64,000 bases of DNA. Origin: Pontixanthobacter luteolus. Its GTDB lineage: Bacteria > Pseudomonadota > Alphaproteobacteria > Sphingomonadales > Sphingomonadaceae. The position numbers were made by a program, and so were the translations under genes. Under the pieces are notes generated by a model. The model saw only the letters and a program-made list of their open reading frames with translations. It had not been told where the DNA came from and did not search any database. The DNA is taken from assembly GCF_009828095.1 (NCBI RefSeq), contig NZ_WTYP01000001.1, positions 1,054,001 through 1,118,000 on the forward strand, written 5' to 3'. Positions 14,894-23,542 of the stretch are shown here, in pieces. Numbering within the stretch: the first letter of the stretch is position 1; each line of letters begins with the position of its first letter.

Positions 14894-16675
14894 TTAGCGC
14901 GGCATCGCCTCGAGCTTCGCCTCAAGCACGCCGGCCAGATCATCAAACCCTTCCGCTTTGCGGTAAACAAGTGCCAGCGTCCGCGTGGTATCTGCGCTCA
15001 TCGGCTGAAGCGCATAGGCGATTTCTGCGTATTCCAAAGCGAGCGCGATATCTTCATTCCGGCGGAGCGCAATCTCGGCACGCAGGGCGAGCAAGCTGGG
15101 ATCACGGTGCCCGCCATTGCGGATCGCGTGGTCGGCCAATGCCGCTGCCGCGCCCCATCTGCCTTCGCCACCGGCGTGCATGCTCAGCAAAACGGCTGCT
15201 TCCAGATTAGAGGGGTCGCCCCTCAGATAATCTGTCAGCACTCTGGCAGAGTCCTGCGTTTGCCCCGCGGCCTCCAGCGCTTTTATGTGCTTGCGGGTCG
15301 CAGTCCACGGCCCGCGAATTCGTGCAGCCCGCTCATAGCGCTCTATCGCCTTAGGGTAATCGTGAGCCACCAGGCTGGCATCGGCAGCCATCGTGATGGC
15401 GTCGGACGAACCGGGAAACCGGTTAAGAAAATCATCGGCGGCGGCTACGGCACCGCGCCCATTTCCGGCAGTTATTCGCGCCCTGACAAGCGCAAGCGCA
15501 TCCATGCCGCTTGCCGGACCGCGCGCCTCGGCCACGCCCAGCGGTGTGGCGCTGCTCACAGCCACGAGATTGCCCGAGCGCGGTCTTGCCGCCTTATCGA
15601 GATAGCGGGCGGCATCGTCGCGGCGGTCGAGCACCTCGAGCGATCGGCCTACCAAGGTGGTCAGGTATGGGGATGCGCTAGGCAGAGCGGCTACATTTTC
15701 GAAGCGATAGACAAGCTCCTTGTCATTGCCGCCCATCGCAAGCGCTCTGGCAAACAGGCTGGATACACGCCGATTGTCAGGCTGCGCGGCGGACAACCGC
15801 TCAAGCGTTTGCGCTGCGCTGGCGAAATTACCGTTCTCAAGATCTATGATGCCTGCAAGCAATTGTCCCGCAGGTGTGTCCCGGTCTTCACGGCTGCTGC
15901 GCAAAAGCATCGACTGTGCGAGCTCGAACTTCCCTGCCCGGGCAGCAAGAACAGCCTGCAGATAGTATATCTTGCGGTAGGCTGGATCGATTTTGGCAAT
16001 TTTACGAACGACGGAGAGCATCTCGCTCGCGCGGCCCAGTTCGCCCAGAGTGGCTGCATAGTCATACAACAAGCCGACATCATCCGGGTTGCGCTCCAGA
16101 GCTCTCTCAAACCACGGAACAGCTGCTGCCAGCCCCTCTGCATCACGGAGCAACTGCGCACGAAACCGTAGCGCTGCGGGATTGGCCGGATCGATTTCCA
16201 CCGCGTAGATGCTGGCCTCGACCGCCTCCGCCTGCTCTCCCCCACGGTAACGCAAACGCCCGATATCGACCCACAGTTCAGGATTTTCCCGTTTGACTGC
16301 CAGGGCTTTGTCGAAAGCCTGACCTGCGGCCGGCAGGTTACCCGCCGCCATTTCCAGTTTGGCGAGCATGTGGAACCCGTGGCCCACGCTTTCATCGGTG
16401 AAGTCGCCCGGCTCCAGCCATTTGCGTGCCTCGGCCAGCTCTCCCTGCTGCAATTCAGCCTCGCCCAGATAAGCGGCGACCTCAGGACGCGGCGCTCCCG
16501 AAGCAAGCAGGTCGCGCAGTATCAGTTCAGCACCCAGTCCGTCGCCATCGGCCAGGGCCTGTTTGGCTTGCTGGATTGGCGGGTCATCTGCTTCGGGCGC
16601 GGAGCAGCCTGCCGCCGTAAAAATCAGCGCGGCAGCAAAAACCAGAGATGGTAAGTTTTCACCCCTGAAGATCAT
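14894..16675 (-). CDS. TPR lipoprotein of the PrsK/PrsR exopolysaccharide operon (PrsT-like)
   Basis: A 593-residue tetratricopeptide-repeat protein with a lipoprotein signal (hydrophobic stretch, then AAGCSA, cysteine at about residue 24). Repeats are seen throughout, for example FDKALAVKRENPELWVDIGRL, FERALERNPDDVGLLYDYAA and ALEYAEIAYALQPMSADTTR. Similar TPR lipoproteins accompany XrtA/PEP-CTERM loci and probably scaffold polysaccharide assembly in the periplasm. At 593 residues it seems shorter than PrsT proteins I know of. The start overlaps the end of prsR by 17 bases, so the two are co-translated. The function is inferred from position. Confidence 0.8.
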   Translation of the reverse strand: MIFRGENLPSLVFAAALIFTAAGCSAPEADDPPIQQAKQALADGDGLGAELILRDLLASGAPRPEVAAYLGEAELQQGELAEARKWLEPGDFTDESVGHGFHMLAKLEMAAGNLPAAGQAFDKALAVKRENPELWVDIGRLRYRGGEQAEAVEASIYAVEIDPANPAALRFRAQLLRDAEGLAAAVPWFERALERNPDDVGLLYDYAATLGELGRASEMLSVVRKIAKIDPAYRKIYYLQAVLAARAGKFELAQSMLLRSSREDRDTPAGQLLAGIIDLENGNFASAAQTLERLSAAQPDNRRVSSLFARALAMGGNDKELVYRFENVAALPSASPYLTTLVGRSLEVLDRRDDAARYLDKAARPRSGNLVAVSSATPLGVAEARGPASGMDALALVRARITAGNGRGAVAAADDFLNRFPGSSDAITMAADASLVAHDYPKAIERYERAARIRGPWTATRKHIKALEAAGQTQDSARVLTDYLRGDPSNLEAAVLLSMHAGGEGRWGAAAALADHAIRNGGHRDPSLLALRAEIALRRNEDIALALEYAEIAYALQPMSADTTRTLALVYRKAEGFDDLAGVLEAKLEAMPR

Positions 16676-18035
16676 ACTGTTTCAGCAGATCATAAAGCGT
16701 GGGCCGGCTGATGCCGAGTATCTTTGCCGTGCTGGAAATATTGCCTTCGGTTCGCGCCAAGGCATGCCGAATAACCTTGCGATCAGCCTGTTCCCGCGCG
16801 CTCTTCAGGTTGAGAACCTCAGCAGCCTCGTCGGCGTCTGCCTCAAGATCCAGATCGATTGCTGAGACCAGCTTTTCATCAGCCATGATAACCGCACGCT
16901 TGACCCGGTTCTCCAGTTCTCTGACGTTCCCTGGCCAATTCCAGCTGTCGATCGCTGCCAGCGCGTCGGGCGCAAAGCCTTTCACCTGCGGGTTCATCTC
17001 CGCAGAGAATCTGTTCAGAAATGCCTTGGCGAGCAATATGGCATCACCGGGTCTTTCAGACAGAGCCGGTATCTTGATGACGATCTCTGCGAGGCGATAG
17101 AACAGATCCTCACGAAAGCGCCCTTCACCAATCATTGCCTCCAGGTTCTGGTGCGTCGCGCACACGATCCGCGTATCAACCTCGATCGGCTTGCGTCCGC
17201 CGATCCGTTCGATTGTGCGTTCCTGCAAAAACCGAAGCAATTTCACCTGCAACGGCAATGGAATGTCGCCAACCTCGTCCAGAAACAGCGTGCCGCCATG
17301 GGCCTGTTCGATCTTGCCCTCGGTCGTTTTGACCGCCCCGGTGAAGGCGCCTTTTTCATGGCCGAACAATTCGCTTTCAAGCAAGTTTTCCGGGATCGCC
17401 GCACAATTGATCGCAACAAACGATCCCCCGCTCCGGTCGCTTGCCTCATGGAGACCCTTCGCCAGCAATTCCTTGCCTGTTCCGCTCGCGCCCAGCAGCA
17501 TGACCGAGACATTGGTTTTGGCGACACGTTCGATTGTCCGTGCGACCTTCACCATTTCGGGTGCTGACGTAATCATCGCCCCCAGGACGGTCTTGTCCTC
17601 ACCCACCTTATCCGCCAGGCGGCGATTTTCATTCTCGATCTTGTGCAAGTTCAATGCGCGGCGAACGATCAATCCCAGCGCTTCGATATCGACCGGCTTC
17701 TGATAGAAATCGTACGCACCGTGCTCGATCGCTTTCAGCGCGCTTTCCCTCGCCCCGTGGCCGGATGCAACAATGACCTTGGTCTCCGGTTTAAGCGCCA
17801 TGATCGCGTCAAGCACTGCAAACCCTTCCGTCGTACCGTCGGGGTCCGGCGGCAATCCGAGATCAAGAGTGACAACGCCTGGTTCCTCTGCCCTCAAAGC
17901 AGCGATGGCGCTTTCACGGTCGCCCACGATCGTTACGTCGAAATCTTCGTAAGCCCATTTCAACTGGGCCTGCAGCCCCTCGTCGTCTTCGACAATCAGC
18001 AGCTTTGGAAGCGGGGGTGATTTTTCTTGCGCCAT
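16659..18035 (-). CDS. prsR: PrsR, sigma-54-dependent response regulator of the PEP-CTERM/EPS system
   Basis: An NtrC-class regulator of 458 residues. It has a receiver domain with phospho-acceptor D58 and K113, an AAA+ domain with Walker A GASGTGKE (about 182-189) and the sigma-54 contact loop GAFTGA (229-234), and a C-terminal Fis-type helix-turn-helix (GNISSTAKILGISRPTLYDLL). It should be phosphorylated by the adjacent PrsK and activate RpoN promoters of exopolysaccharide genes. Its ATG shares one base with the prsK stop (TAATG). Confidence 0.93.
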   Translation of the reverse strand: MAQEKSPPLPKLLIVEDDEGLQAQLKWAYEDFDVTIVGDRESAIAALRAEEPGVVTLDLGLPPDPDGTTEGFAVLDAIMALKPETKVIVASGHGARESALKAIEHGAYDFYQKPVDIEALGLIVRRALNLHKIENENRRLADKVGEDKTVLGAMITSAPEMVKVARTIERVAKTNVSVMLLGASGTGKELLAKGLHEASDRSGGSFVAINCAAIPENLLESELFGHEKGAFTGAVKTTEGKIEQAHGGTLFLDEVGDIPLPLQVKLLRFLQERTIERIGGRKPIEVDTRIVCATHQNLEAMIGEGRFREDLFYRLAEIVIKIPALSERPGDAILLAKAFLNRFSAEMNPQVKGFAPDALAAIDSWNWPGNVRELENRVKRAVIMADEKLVSAIDLDLEADADEAAEVLNLKSAREQADRKVIRHALARTEGNISSTAKILGISRPTLYDLLKQYDLQG

Positions 18036-20146
18036 TATGCGACCTCGGCGTTTTTGAGTGAATGAGTTTCAGATAGATAACCTGCGACTGCGGATAGCGG
18101 GAATGAGGCCGTGAAACGGGTTCCAAGCCCTTCCCGCGATTCCACGTCGAGCCGGCCGCCCATCGCACGAATGATTTCGCGCGCCTCGAAGGCACCGATA
18201 CCGAAACCTCCGTTCTTCGATGATACAAACGGCTTGAACAAACCGTTTCGGATGAAATCCGGGCTCATGCCGCTGCCGCTGTCGACAACTTCAATGCACC
18301 CGCGAACACCGTCGCAGTACAGATCGAGATAGACCGGAGTGTCGGTGTCGCTCGCCTCAATCGCATTGTGCACGATATGAACCAGCGCCTGTTCGACCCC
18401 TTCCGCATCCGCCAGCACCTGGCTGTCGTCATTGCGGATCATGGATACTGGGTGCTGCCCTTCATATTGGGCGATGATCCTTTGCGCGATGTCGAGAAGA
18501 CTGGTTGGTTCCCGCTTCTTGTCACCGCCGGCACCGTAACGGTTCAGGCGGGCCAGTAGCGTGTTGAGCTTGTCCGCGCTGTTACGCAGCGTGACGAGCA
18601 TATCGGCGCGAAATTCCGGGTTCTCTGCGTGTTTCTCGGCATTGCGCGCAAGCAGCGAGAGCTGACTGGCGAGATTCTTGATGTCATGCATCACGAAGGC
18701 AATCCGCCGGTTGAACTCGTCGAAGCGGGCGGATTCCATCAAGGCCTGCTGACCGGATTGTTCGGCCAGATAACTTGCCAGCTGCTGACCGACCACGCCC
18801 AGCAGATCGAAATCTTCCCAATCGAGCCGTCTCGGAGCGGCAGGGCGCGCCAAGACGATGACCCCGGTCAAGCGGTCGAAATGGAGCAACGGGACAATCG
18901 CCCACACGTTCTCTTCCTCGCGAATCCACTGGGGTATCATCGCACTTTCGCCATGCTGATCTCGCCCGGCCCTCACATCATCTACGTCGAGAATGAAACC
19001 GTTCGATTCGAACAGGTCGACCAATACCTGCGGGATCGGTCCGGCAGGGACTTCGATGTCGTTCCAGTTCCAGGCAGCAGCCAGTTCGAGCGCGGCAGTC
19101 TCCCCCGGCATCAGCAACAGACCAGACGGGCTGTCCGTGATGTCCGCCATGGCCTGTATCACGCGCTCCTGCAGCGGACGCGATGCATCGTCACCCTGGC
19201 TAACGGTGCGGGTGAAACGAAGCCATTCAGCACGGTAATCATAGCGGTGCTGGAACAGATGTTTGACTGCGGTCACCTTTACCCATCCGCGCAGCCGCTG
19301 CGAGGGCAACCAGAGCAAGGCAACGATGGACGCCGCGAAGGTGAAACCGACCTGCGTCAGCCGACCGATGCCGCCATCCAGCATCGCCAGCGACTGGGCA
19401 ATCACCACCATCAGCAAGAGGTAACTTGCGATGATCAGCAGCGAGAGAGATTGGAAGGTGACGCTGCGCGAAGGACGGATGCGGATATCAGCAGCGCTGC
19501 GTTTCGAGCCAATTGCAAGCGGGATCGCAATACAGGCAATCAACAATCCGCGAACGGCGTCCAGTTCCGCAGGATAGTCCCTGCTGAGATAGGCGACAGT
19601 ATAGAAATTGAGTTCAAACCCCCAGAAAACCGCGAGCGCGGCTGCGCTCCACCGCAATACCGGCCTGACGCCTTTCACCGCGCCGACATACAAATTGTGC
19701 AGCAATACCAGTGCGCCCACCGCCGCCATGATCCGGAACATACTCATGAGCTGGAACGTCAGCGCGGCAAGCTGGTCGGTGATGGCAAAACGGATTGCGA
19801 CCACCAGCAACGCCAGCTGGAGCAGTTCTACGAACGCAAGCACCGCGACGACAGGACGGATCGGGCGAAGCGATTCGTGGCGCCCGTCATTCGCGAACAG
19901 GCGGTAGACGACAAACAGCCATCCCAGATTCCTTACAACCTCGGCGATGTTCGCTGGCAGACTGTCCGCCCCGATTGAGGCGATGATTACGCACCAGAGC
20001 GTCGAGAGACCAAGAGCGCCGATCACCGCCATACGGTCCGACCGGTCCCGGTCACCGCGTGTCAGTATCCACACAGCTGCTACGACACAGGTACCCGCGC
20101 CGATCAGCCCGAAAAGGAAGCTTGCAAGGGACCACATGGCCGGCAT
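18035..20146 (-). CDS. prsK: PrsK, XrtA/PEP-CTERM system histidine kinase
   Basis: A membrane sensor kinase of 703 residues. An N-terminal array of about eight hydrophobic helices is followed by a GAF-like domain (about 300-460), the phospho-acceptor motif MHDIKN (His487) and an ATPase domain with HNAIEASD, DSGSGMS and GFGIGAFEARE. The signal sensed is not known. The start at 20146 shares its A with the TGA of the upstream sugar transferase gene (TGATG). A second in-frame ATG 21 bases earlier is less likely. Placement with prsR and an EpsL-type enzyme fits control of exopolysaccharide production. Confidence 0.92.
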   Translation of the reverse strand: MPAMWSLASFLFGLIGAGTCVVAAVWILTRGDRDRSDRMAVIGALGLSTLWCVIIASIGADSLPANIAEVVRNLGWLFVVYRLFANDGRHESLRPIRPVVAVLAFVELLQLALLVVAIRFAITDQLAALTFQLMSMFRIMAAVGALVLLHNLYVGAVKGVRPVLRWSAAALAVFWGFELNFYTVAYLSRDYPAELDAVRGLLIACIAIPLAIGSKRSAADIRIRPSRSVTFQSLSLLIIASYLLLMVVIAQSLAMLDGGIGRLTQVGFTFAASIVALLWLPSQRLRGWVKVTAVKHLFQHRYDYRAEWLRFTRTVSQGDDASRPLQERVIQAMADITDSPSGLLLMPGETAALELAAAWNWNDIEVPAGPIPQVLVDLFESNGFILDVDDVRAGRDQHGESAMIPQWIREEENVWAIVPLLHFDRLTGVIVLARPAAPRRLDWEDFDLLGVVGQQLASYLAEQSGQQALMESARFDEFNRRIAFVMHDIKNLASQLSLLARNAEKHAENPEFRADMLVTLRNSADKLNTLLARLNRYGAGGDKKREPTSLLDIAQRIIAQYEGQHPVSMIRNDDSQVLADAEGVEQALVHIVHNAIEASDTDTPVYLDLYCDGVRGCIEVVDSGSGMSPDFIRNGLFKPFVSSKNGGFGIGAFEAREIIRAMGGRLDVESREGLGTRFTASFPLSAVAGYLSETHSLKNAEVA

Positions 20147-21531
20147 CAACGTGCACCCTCCGGCCACAGCACGACACGCAATGTCTGAAGCATGATCAGC
20201 AGATCCAGAAACGGCGTATAGTTCTTCGCGTAATAGAGATCATATTCCAGCTTGTGCCGGGCATCCTCTATCGATGCGCCATATGGATAATTGATCTGGG
20301 CCCATCCGGTGATCCCAGGTTTAACCATATGGCGTTCCGCATAATATGGCAGTTTCTGTTCCAGATCGCCGACGAATTTGGGCACTTCTGGACGCGGACC
20401 TACAAAGCTCATTTCGCCTTTCAAGACGCTCCAGGTCTGGGGCAATTCATCGATCCGAACTTTACGAATGAAGCGGCCCAGTCTCGTGACCCGGGGGTCG
20501 TCCTTCTCCGCCCATTTCACACCGTCCTTCTCCGCATCGGTCCGCATCGAGCGCAACTTGATGACGTCGAAATGCTGTCCGTACAGCCCGACGCGGGGCT
20601 GACGGAAAAACGCCGGCCCTTTGCTGTCGAGTTTCACCAGCAGCGCGAACAAAGCGATGATCGGAAAGGTGATGAGCAGCAGGAGTGAGCTTGCGGTGAT
20701 ATCGAAAATGCGTTTCGCCGCGCTCGAAATCGCGCGCCCGGACGAGAAACCATCGGAGAAAATCAGCCAGCTCGGGTTGACTGAATCCAGGTCAACACGG
20801 CCAGTCTCGCGTTCCACGAAACTGCTGAAATCATTGATATGGACGCCCATTGTCTTCATCCGGAGAAGATCTTTGAGCGGGAGTGCATTGCGCCGTTCCT
20901 CCAGCGCCAGAACAACCTCGCTAGCGCCCAGATTTTCGACAAATCGACCCAGATCATGAACAGCAGCGCGCGGGATCGCCTCTTCGATAACCTGAGCGCC
21001 CTCGTTCATCCCGATAAATGATACTATCGCGAACCCGCAGCCTGGATCTTCTCCCAGCTTCTTGAGCCGCATCGCACGGTCACCTGCGCCCAGCACCATG
21101 ACGCGGCGACGGAATGCAGAATTGCCGAGAAATCCACCAATCAGAAGACGATTGGCGATCAGCAGTCCGACAGAAATGACCATCGCATACAGCAAAGTGG
21201 ACCGCCAGAATGTTGATCCAGGCAACACGAAATCGATGAAAGAGAGCGCGATCACGCTCAGGCTGACTGCAACCAGCAGGCGTGCGCTGGCAAACCGCAT
21301 GGAGCGAAGCGCGTCGCTTCCGTACACACCGACAGAAATCATCGCGACCCAAACGGTCACAACGAAGCCAGCCAGCGTAAACCACCGGTCGGACATCGGC
21401 CCCACCAGACTGCCGATTTGCGAGGCACGGACAAGCCACGCGATCTCAGCACTTGCGAGAAGCAAGGCGATGTCGAACAGCGCCAGCAGCATAACTGCGT
21501 TGGGAATGTAATGTTTAAACAGGCGGATCAT
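20146..21531 (-). CDS. XrtA-system sugar transferase (TIGR03013 type, polyprenyl glycosylphosphotransferase)
   Basis: A membrane enzyme of about 461 residues that should load the first sugar phosphate onto undecaprenyl phosphate to start exopolysaccharide synthesis. Four to five N-terminal hydrophobic helices are followed by a nucleotide-binding-like middle (VMVLGAGDRAMRLKKL) and the catalytic bacterial sugar transferase domain: FDITASSLLLL, FFRQPRVGLYGQ, FDVIKLRSMRTDAE, RKVRIDELPQ, KPGITGWAQ. The start MIRLFKHYIP (21531) fits the family; an ATG at 21549 adds six residues. It is the first gene of the EPS control operon, and a CtrA-like site lies about 113 bases upstream. Confidence 0.92.
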   Translation of the reverse strand: MIRLFKHYIPNAVMLLALFDIALLLASAEIAWLVRASQIGSLVGPMSDRWFTLAGFVVTVWVAMISVGVYGSDALRSMRFASARLLVAVSLSVIALSFIDFVLPGSTFWRSTLLYAMVISVGLLIANRLLIGGFLGNSAFRRRVMVLGAGDRAMRLKKLGEDPGCGFAIVSFIGMNEGAQVIEEAIPRAAVHDLGRFVENLGASEVVLALEERRNALPLKDLLRMKTMGVHINDFSSFVERETGRVDLDSVNPSWLIFSDGFSSGRAISSAAKRIFDITASSLLLLITFPIIALFALLVKLDSKGPAFFRQPRVGLYGQHFDVIKLRSMRTDAEKDGVKWAEKDDPRVTRLGRFIRKVRIDELPQTWSVLKGEMSFVGPRPEVPKFVGDLEQKLPYYAERHMVKPGITGWAQINYPYGASIEDARHKLEYDLYYAKNYTPFLDLLIMLQTLRVVLWPEGAR

Positions 21532-21643
21532 TTGCCCCGGTCCGGTCATCCTTCAATGGATCACCCGGATAACCGGAAGTTGTGAAATGTCGGTAAACTT
21601 TACACTGGGCAAATTTTCCCCGGACCGCAGCGGACTTGAAAGG

Positions 21644-21658
21644 TTAACTCAGTCTTAA
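21644..21658. promoter_or_regulatory. Candidate CtrA box upstream of the EPS control operon
   Basis: TTAA-CTCAGTC-TTAA matches the full CtrA consensus TTAA-N7-TTAA used by alphaproteobacteria. It lies about 113 bases upstream of the sugar transferase gene and overlaps the stop codon of the preceding small membrane protein gene. No promoter elements were recognised, so regulation by CtrA is only a hypothesis. Confidence 0.45.
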
Positions 21659-21945
21659 TCGTTGCCGGTAAGGTCCCTGGCCACATCCTCCGCAGCGTCG
21701 CCAGCTTTCTGCGCTGCTTCACCAACGTCATTGGCTGCGCCCGCGATGGCATTGTCTCGCGCGATTTCGGCATCACTTACCTGTGCGAACACGACAAATG
21801 CGATAACGGCCACAATTGCCAGGATTGCGAGAAGAACCCAGGTCTTGGATCCGCCGCCTGACGGCTCTCTATCGCGGACAATCGTGGTTTCCGTGTGCGT
21901 GTTGCCGTCAATTGTCTCTGTTCGCGTAATTCGTTCTTCGGACAT
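21655..21945 (-). CDS. Small single-pass membrane protein, function unknown
   Basis: A 96-residue protein with a charged, Thr-rich N-terminus (about 33 residues), one hydrophobic helix (WVLLAILAIVAVIAFVVFA) and an Ala/Asp/Glu-rich amphipathic tail (AANDVGEAAQKAGDAAEDVA) that could lie along a membrane or form a coiled coil. A GGAG ribosome-binding site precedes the ATG. I do not recognise a named family. It stands between the EPS operon and the glyoxylate regulator, all on the minus strand. Confidence 0.72.
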   Translation of the reverse strand: MSEERITRTETIDGNTHTETTIVRDREPSGGGSKTWVLLAILAIVAVIAFVVFAQVSDAEIARDNAIAGAANDVGEAAQKAGDAAEDVARDLTGND

Positions 21946-22018
21946 GTTTTGTCTCCGTAATTATGACCGAACAACACTGGGGCTGCGTGAAAGTTTCCCA
22001 CCCTGCGAAATCCGATGG

Positions 22019-23401
22019 TTAATTCGGGCCGAACTGAAACGGGGTAACGCCGCGCGATATCGGGTCGAATTGTAGCAATGCTCCCCGCGGGGGAAGTGAA
22101 CGCTGGCGGCACGCGGGGCGGTGACAGCGCGCGCATCCCGGGCCGATTTCCTGCGCCGCATTCTGCTCAAGATCGATGCCTCGGGCCTGCGCGAGATTGG
22201 CGGCAAGCCGTGCTTCGATACCAAGTACCACGACAAAACGCGCCTCTTCGCTCGCTCCGCTACCCTCGACCGTACGGGCAACGGTGAACCAGTTCGCTGG
22301 CGCTGCATCCGAACCTTCGACCGTGACCGATTGACGGCACAATTCGCCGGCGCGTTCGAATGCCTTGTTGGCGATCCACAGCGGGCAGCTGCTTTCGCTT
22401 TCAAGGATGGTGGTCGCGCTGGCGCCGGAAAACCGCTTGGAAAACTGCCCTGCTCGGTCGATGCGCGCCATGAAGAATGGCAGACCGCGCTGGCCGACGC
22501 GTTGTAGCGTAGTCAAACGATGCGCCAATTGTTCGAAGCTGACCCCAAATCGCCGCTGCAGGACCGGCAGGTCATAATTCGTTGCATCGCAGGCGCGCAG
22601 AAAACGGGAATATGGCATCAGCAACGCGGCCGCGAAATATCCGACCAGATGACGTTCAAAAAGTCTGCGCGCCGCCTCATCAGCAAATTTGGACCCGGCC
22701 GCGATGCTGGTTATCTCCGCAGAGCGTTCCAATTGGGCAATTTGCATGGCGACCTGAAAATTCCGGGAGGCTTGAGACAGCATCTCGGATAGCTGCAACT
22801 GACGCGCATGCAGATCGAGCCTGCGCAGCGCGTCTGGCAAAACCTCCCTTGGCAAAATTCGGACTGCCAACTGGTGCTTCTCCCGCAAGCGTTCGCCAAG
22901 TGCGACCCCGATATCGCTTCGTGAGAGGCGGAGCTCATCCGACAATTCCTCTGCCATGGTATCCAGATCGGCAAAGTGATTGCGCCAACGCTCTATCTCT
23001 AGCCGCGACTGGATCAGCGGATCGTCAGCTTCCCGCGCTCCGGATCCTGCCGTGTCATACAGACGTGCAAAGGCCGCTGCCGCATGCGGTGCTGCCGCTA
23101 GGAATTCTGCAATTTCGTCGCGGTCGATGCCAAATTCGGAAAACCGTTCATCGGCAAAGCGGCGGGAAAGACCGTCGACGCCGCCGATCGCTTCGTCTTC
23201 GCGCAGGCTGCGCGGATCGAAGTCGAACTGATCCACGACCTGCACGATTACTCGTGCCGAAAGCGGCCGCTGGTTGCGTTCGATCAGATTCAGATAGCTA
23301 GCGGAGATAGACAGGCGGGCCGCCATCGCCGCCTGCGTCAGACCTTCCTTCTTCCGCAGCCGCCGCATGGCCGGCCCCGCAAACAGCGCACCTTCAGACA
23401 T
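22019..23401 (-). CDS. XRE-family short-chain fatty acyl regulator (RamB/ScfR type) divergent from aceA
   Basis: A 460-residue regulator with an N-terminal Cro/CI helix-turn-helix (MRRLRKKEGLTQAAMAARL to about residue 65), an IrrE/DUF955-related middle and a C-terminal DUF2083-like region. RamB and similar proteins control acetate and glyoxylate genes, and this one is divergent from aceA. The middle contains YFAAALLMPYSRFL, but I see no HExxH protease motif. A cysteine cluster near the end (GPGCARCHRPACRQR) could bind zinc or a redox signal. A perfect palindrome begins two bases before its ATG, which suggests autoregulation. Confidence 0.86.
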   Translation of the reverse strand: MSEGALFAGPAMRRLRKKEGLTQAAMAARLSISASYLNLIERNQRPLSARVIVQVVDQFDFDPRSLREDEAIGGVDGLSRRFADERFSEFGIDRDEIAEFLAAAPHAAAAFARLYDTAGSGAREADDPLIQSRLEIERWRNHFADLDTMAEELSDELRLSRSDIGVALGERLREKHQLAVRILPREVLPDALRRLDLHARQLQLSEMLSQASRNFQVAMQIAQLERSAEITSIAAGSKFADEAARRLFERHLVGYFAAALLMPYSRFLRACDATNYDLPVLQRRFGVSFEQLAHRLTTLQRVGQRGLPFFMARIDRAGQFSKRFSGASATTILESESSCPLWIANKAFERAGELCRQSVTVEGSDAAPANWFTVARTVEGSGASEEARFVVVLGIEARLAANLAQARGIDLEQNAAQEIGPGCARCHRPACRQRSLPPRGALLQFDPISRGVTPFQFGPN

Positions 23402-23402
23402 A

Positions 23403-23420
23403 TTGTAACTTTCTTTACAA
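23403..23420. promoter_or_regulatory. Palindromic operator candidate at the regulator start
   Basis: TTGTAA-CTTTCT-TTACAA is a perfect six-base inverted repeat with a six-base spacer. It ends two bases from the regulator ATG. A related sequence lies at 23466-23485 nearer aceA. The likely binder is the RamB/ScfR-type protein encoded next to it. Confidence 0.6.
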
Positions 23421-23465
23421 CGTTACAGAGTTTGATGCCAAAATCACTGCCGGAAGACAAGATAG

Positions 23466-23485
23466 TTTGTAAGTTTTCCTGTAAA
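23466..23485. promoter_or_regulatory. Second operator-like element upstream of aceA
   Basis: TTTGTAAGTTTTCCTGTAAA shares TTGTAA-(C/G)TTT with the palindrome at 23403-23420, but its second arm is a direct rather than inverted copy (TGTAA). It lies about 58 bases upstream of the aceA ATG, where it could control aceA. Confidence 0.45.
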
Positions 23486-23542
23486 TCGAGGCAAGGAATG
23501 GCGATACCAGACAGGTAATCAAATCCCCTACGGAGAATCGCC

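Noticed and set aside
21945-22010. EcfG-like promoter before the small membrane protein gene (GGAAA-N17-TGTT on the minus strand)
   Set aside because: Mismatched in both elements; it may be chance.
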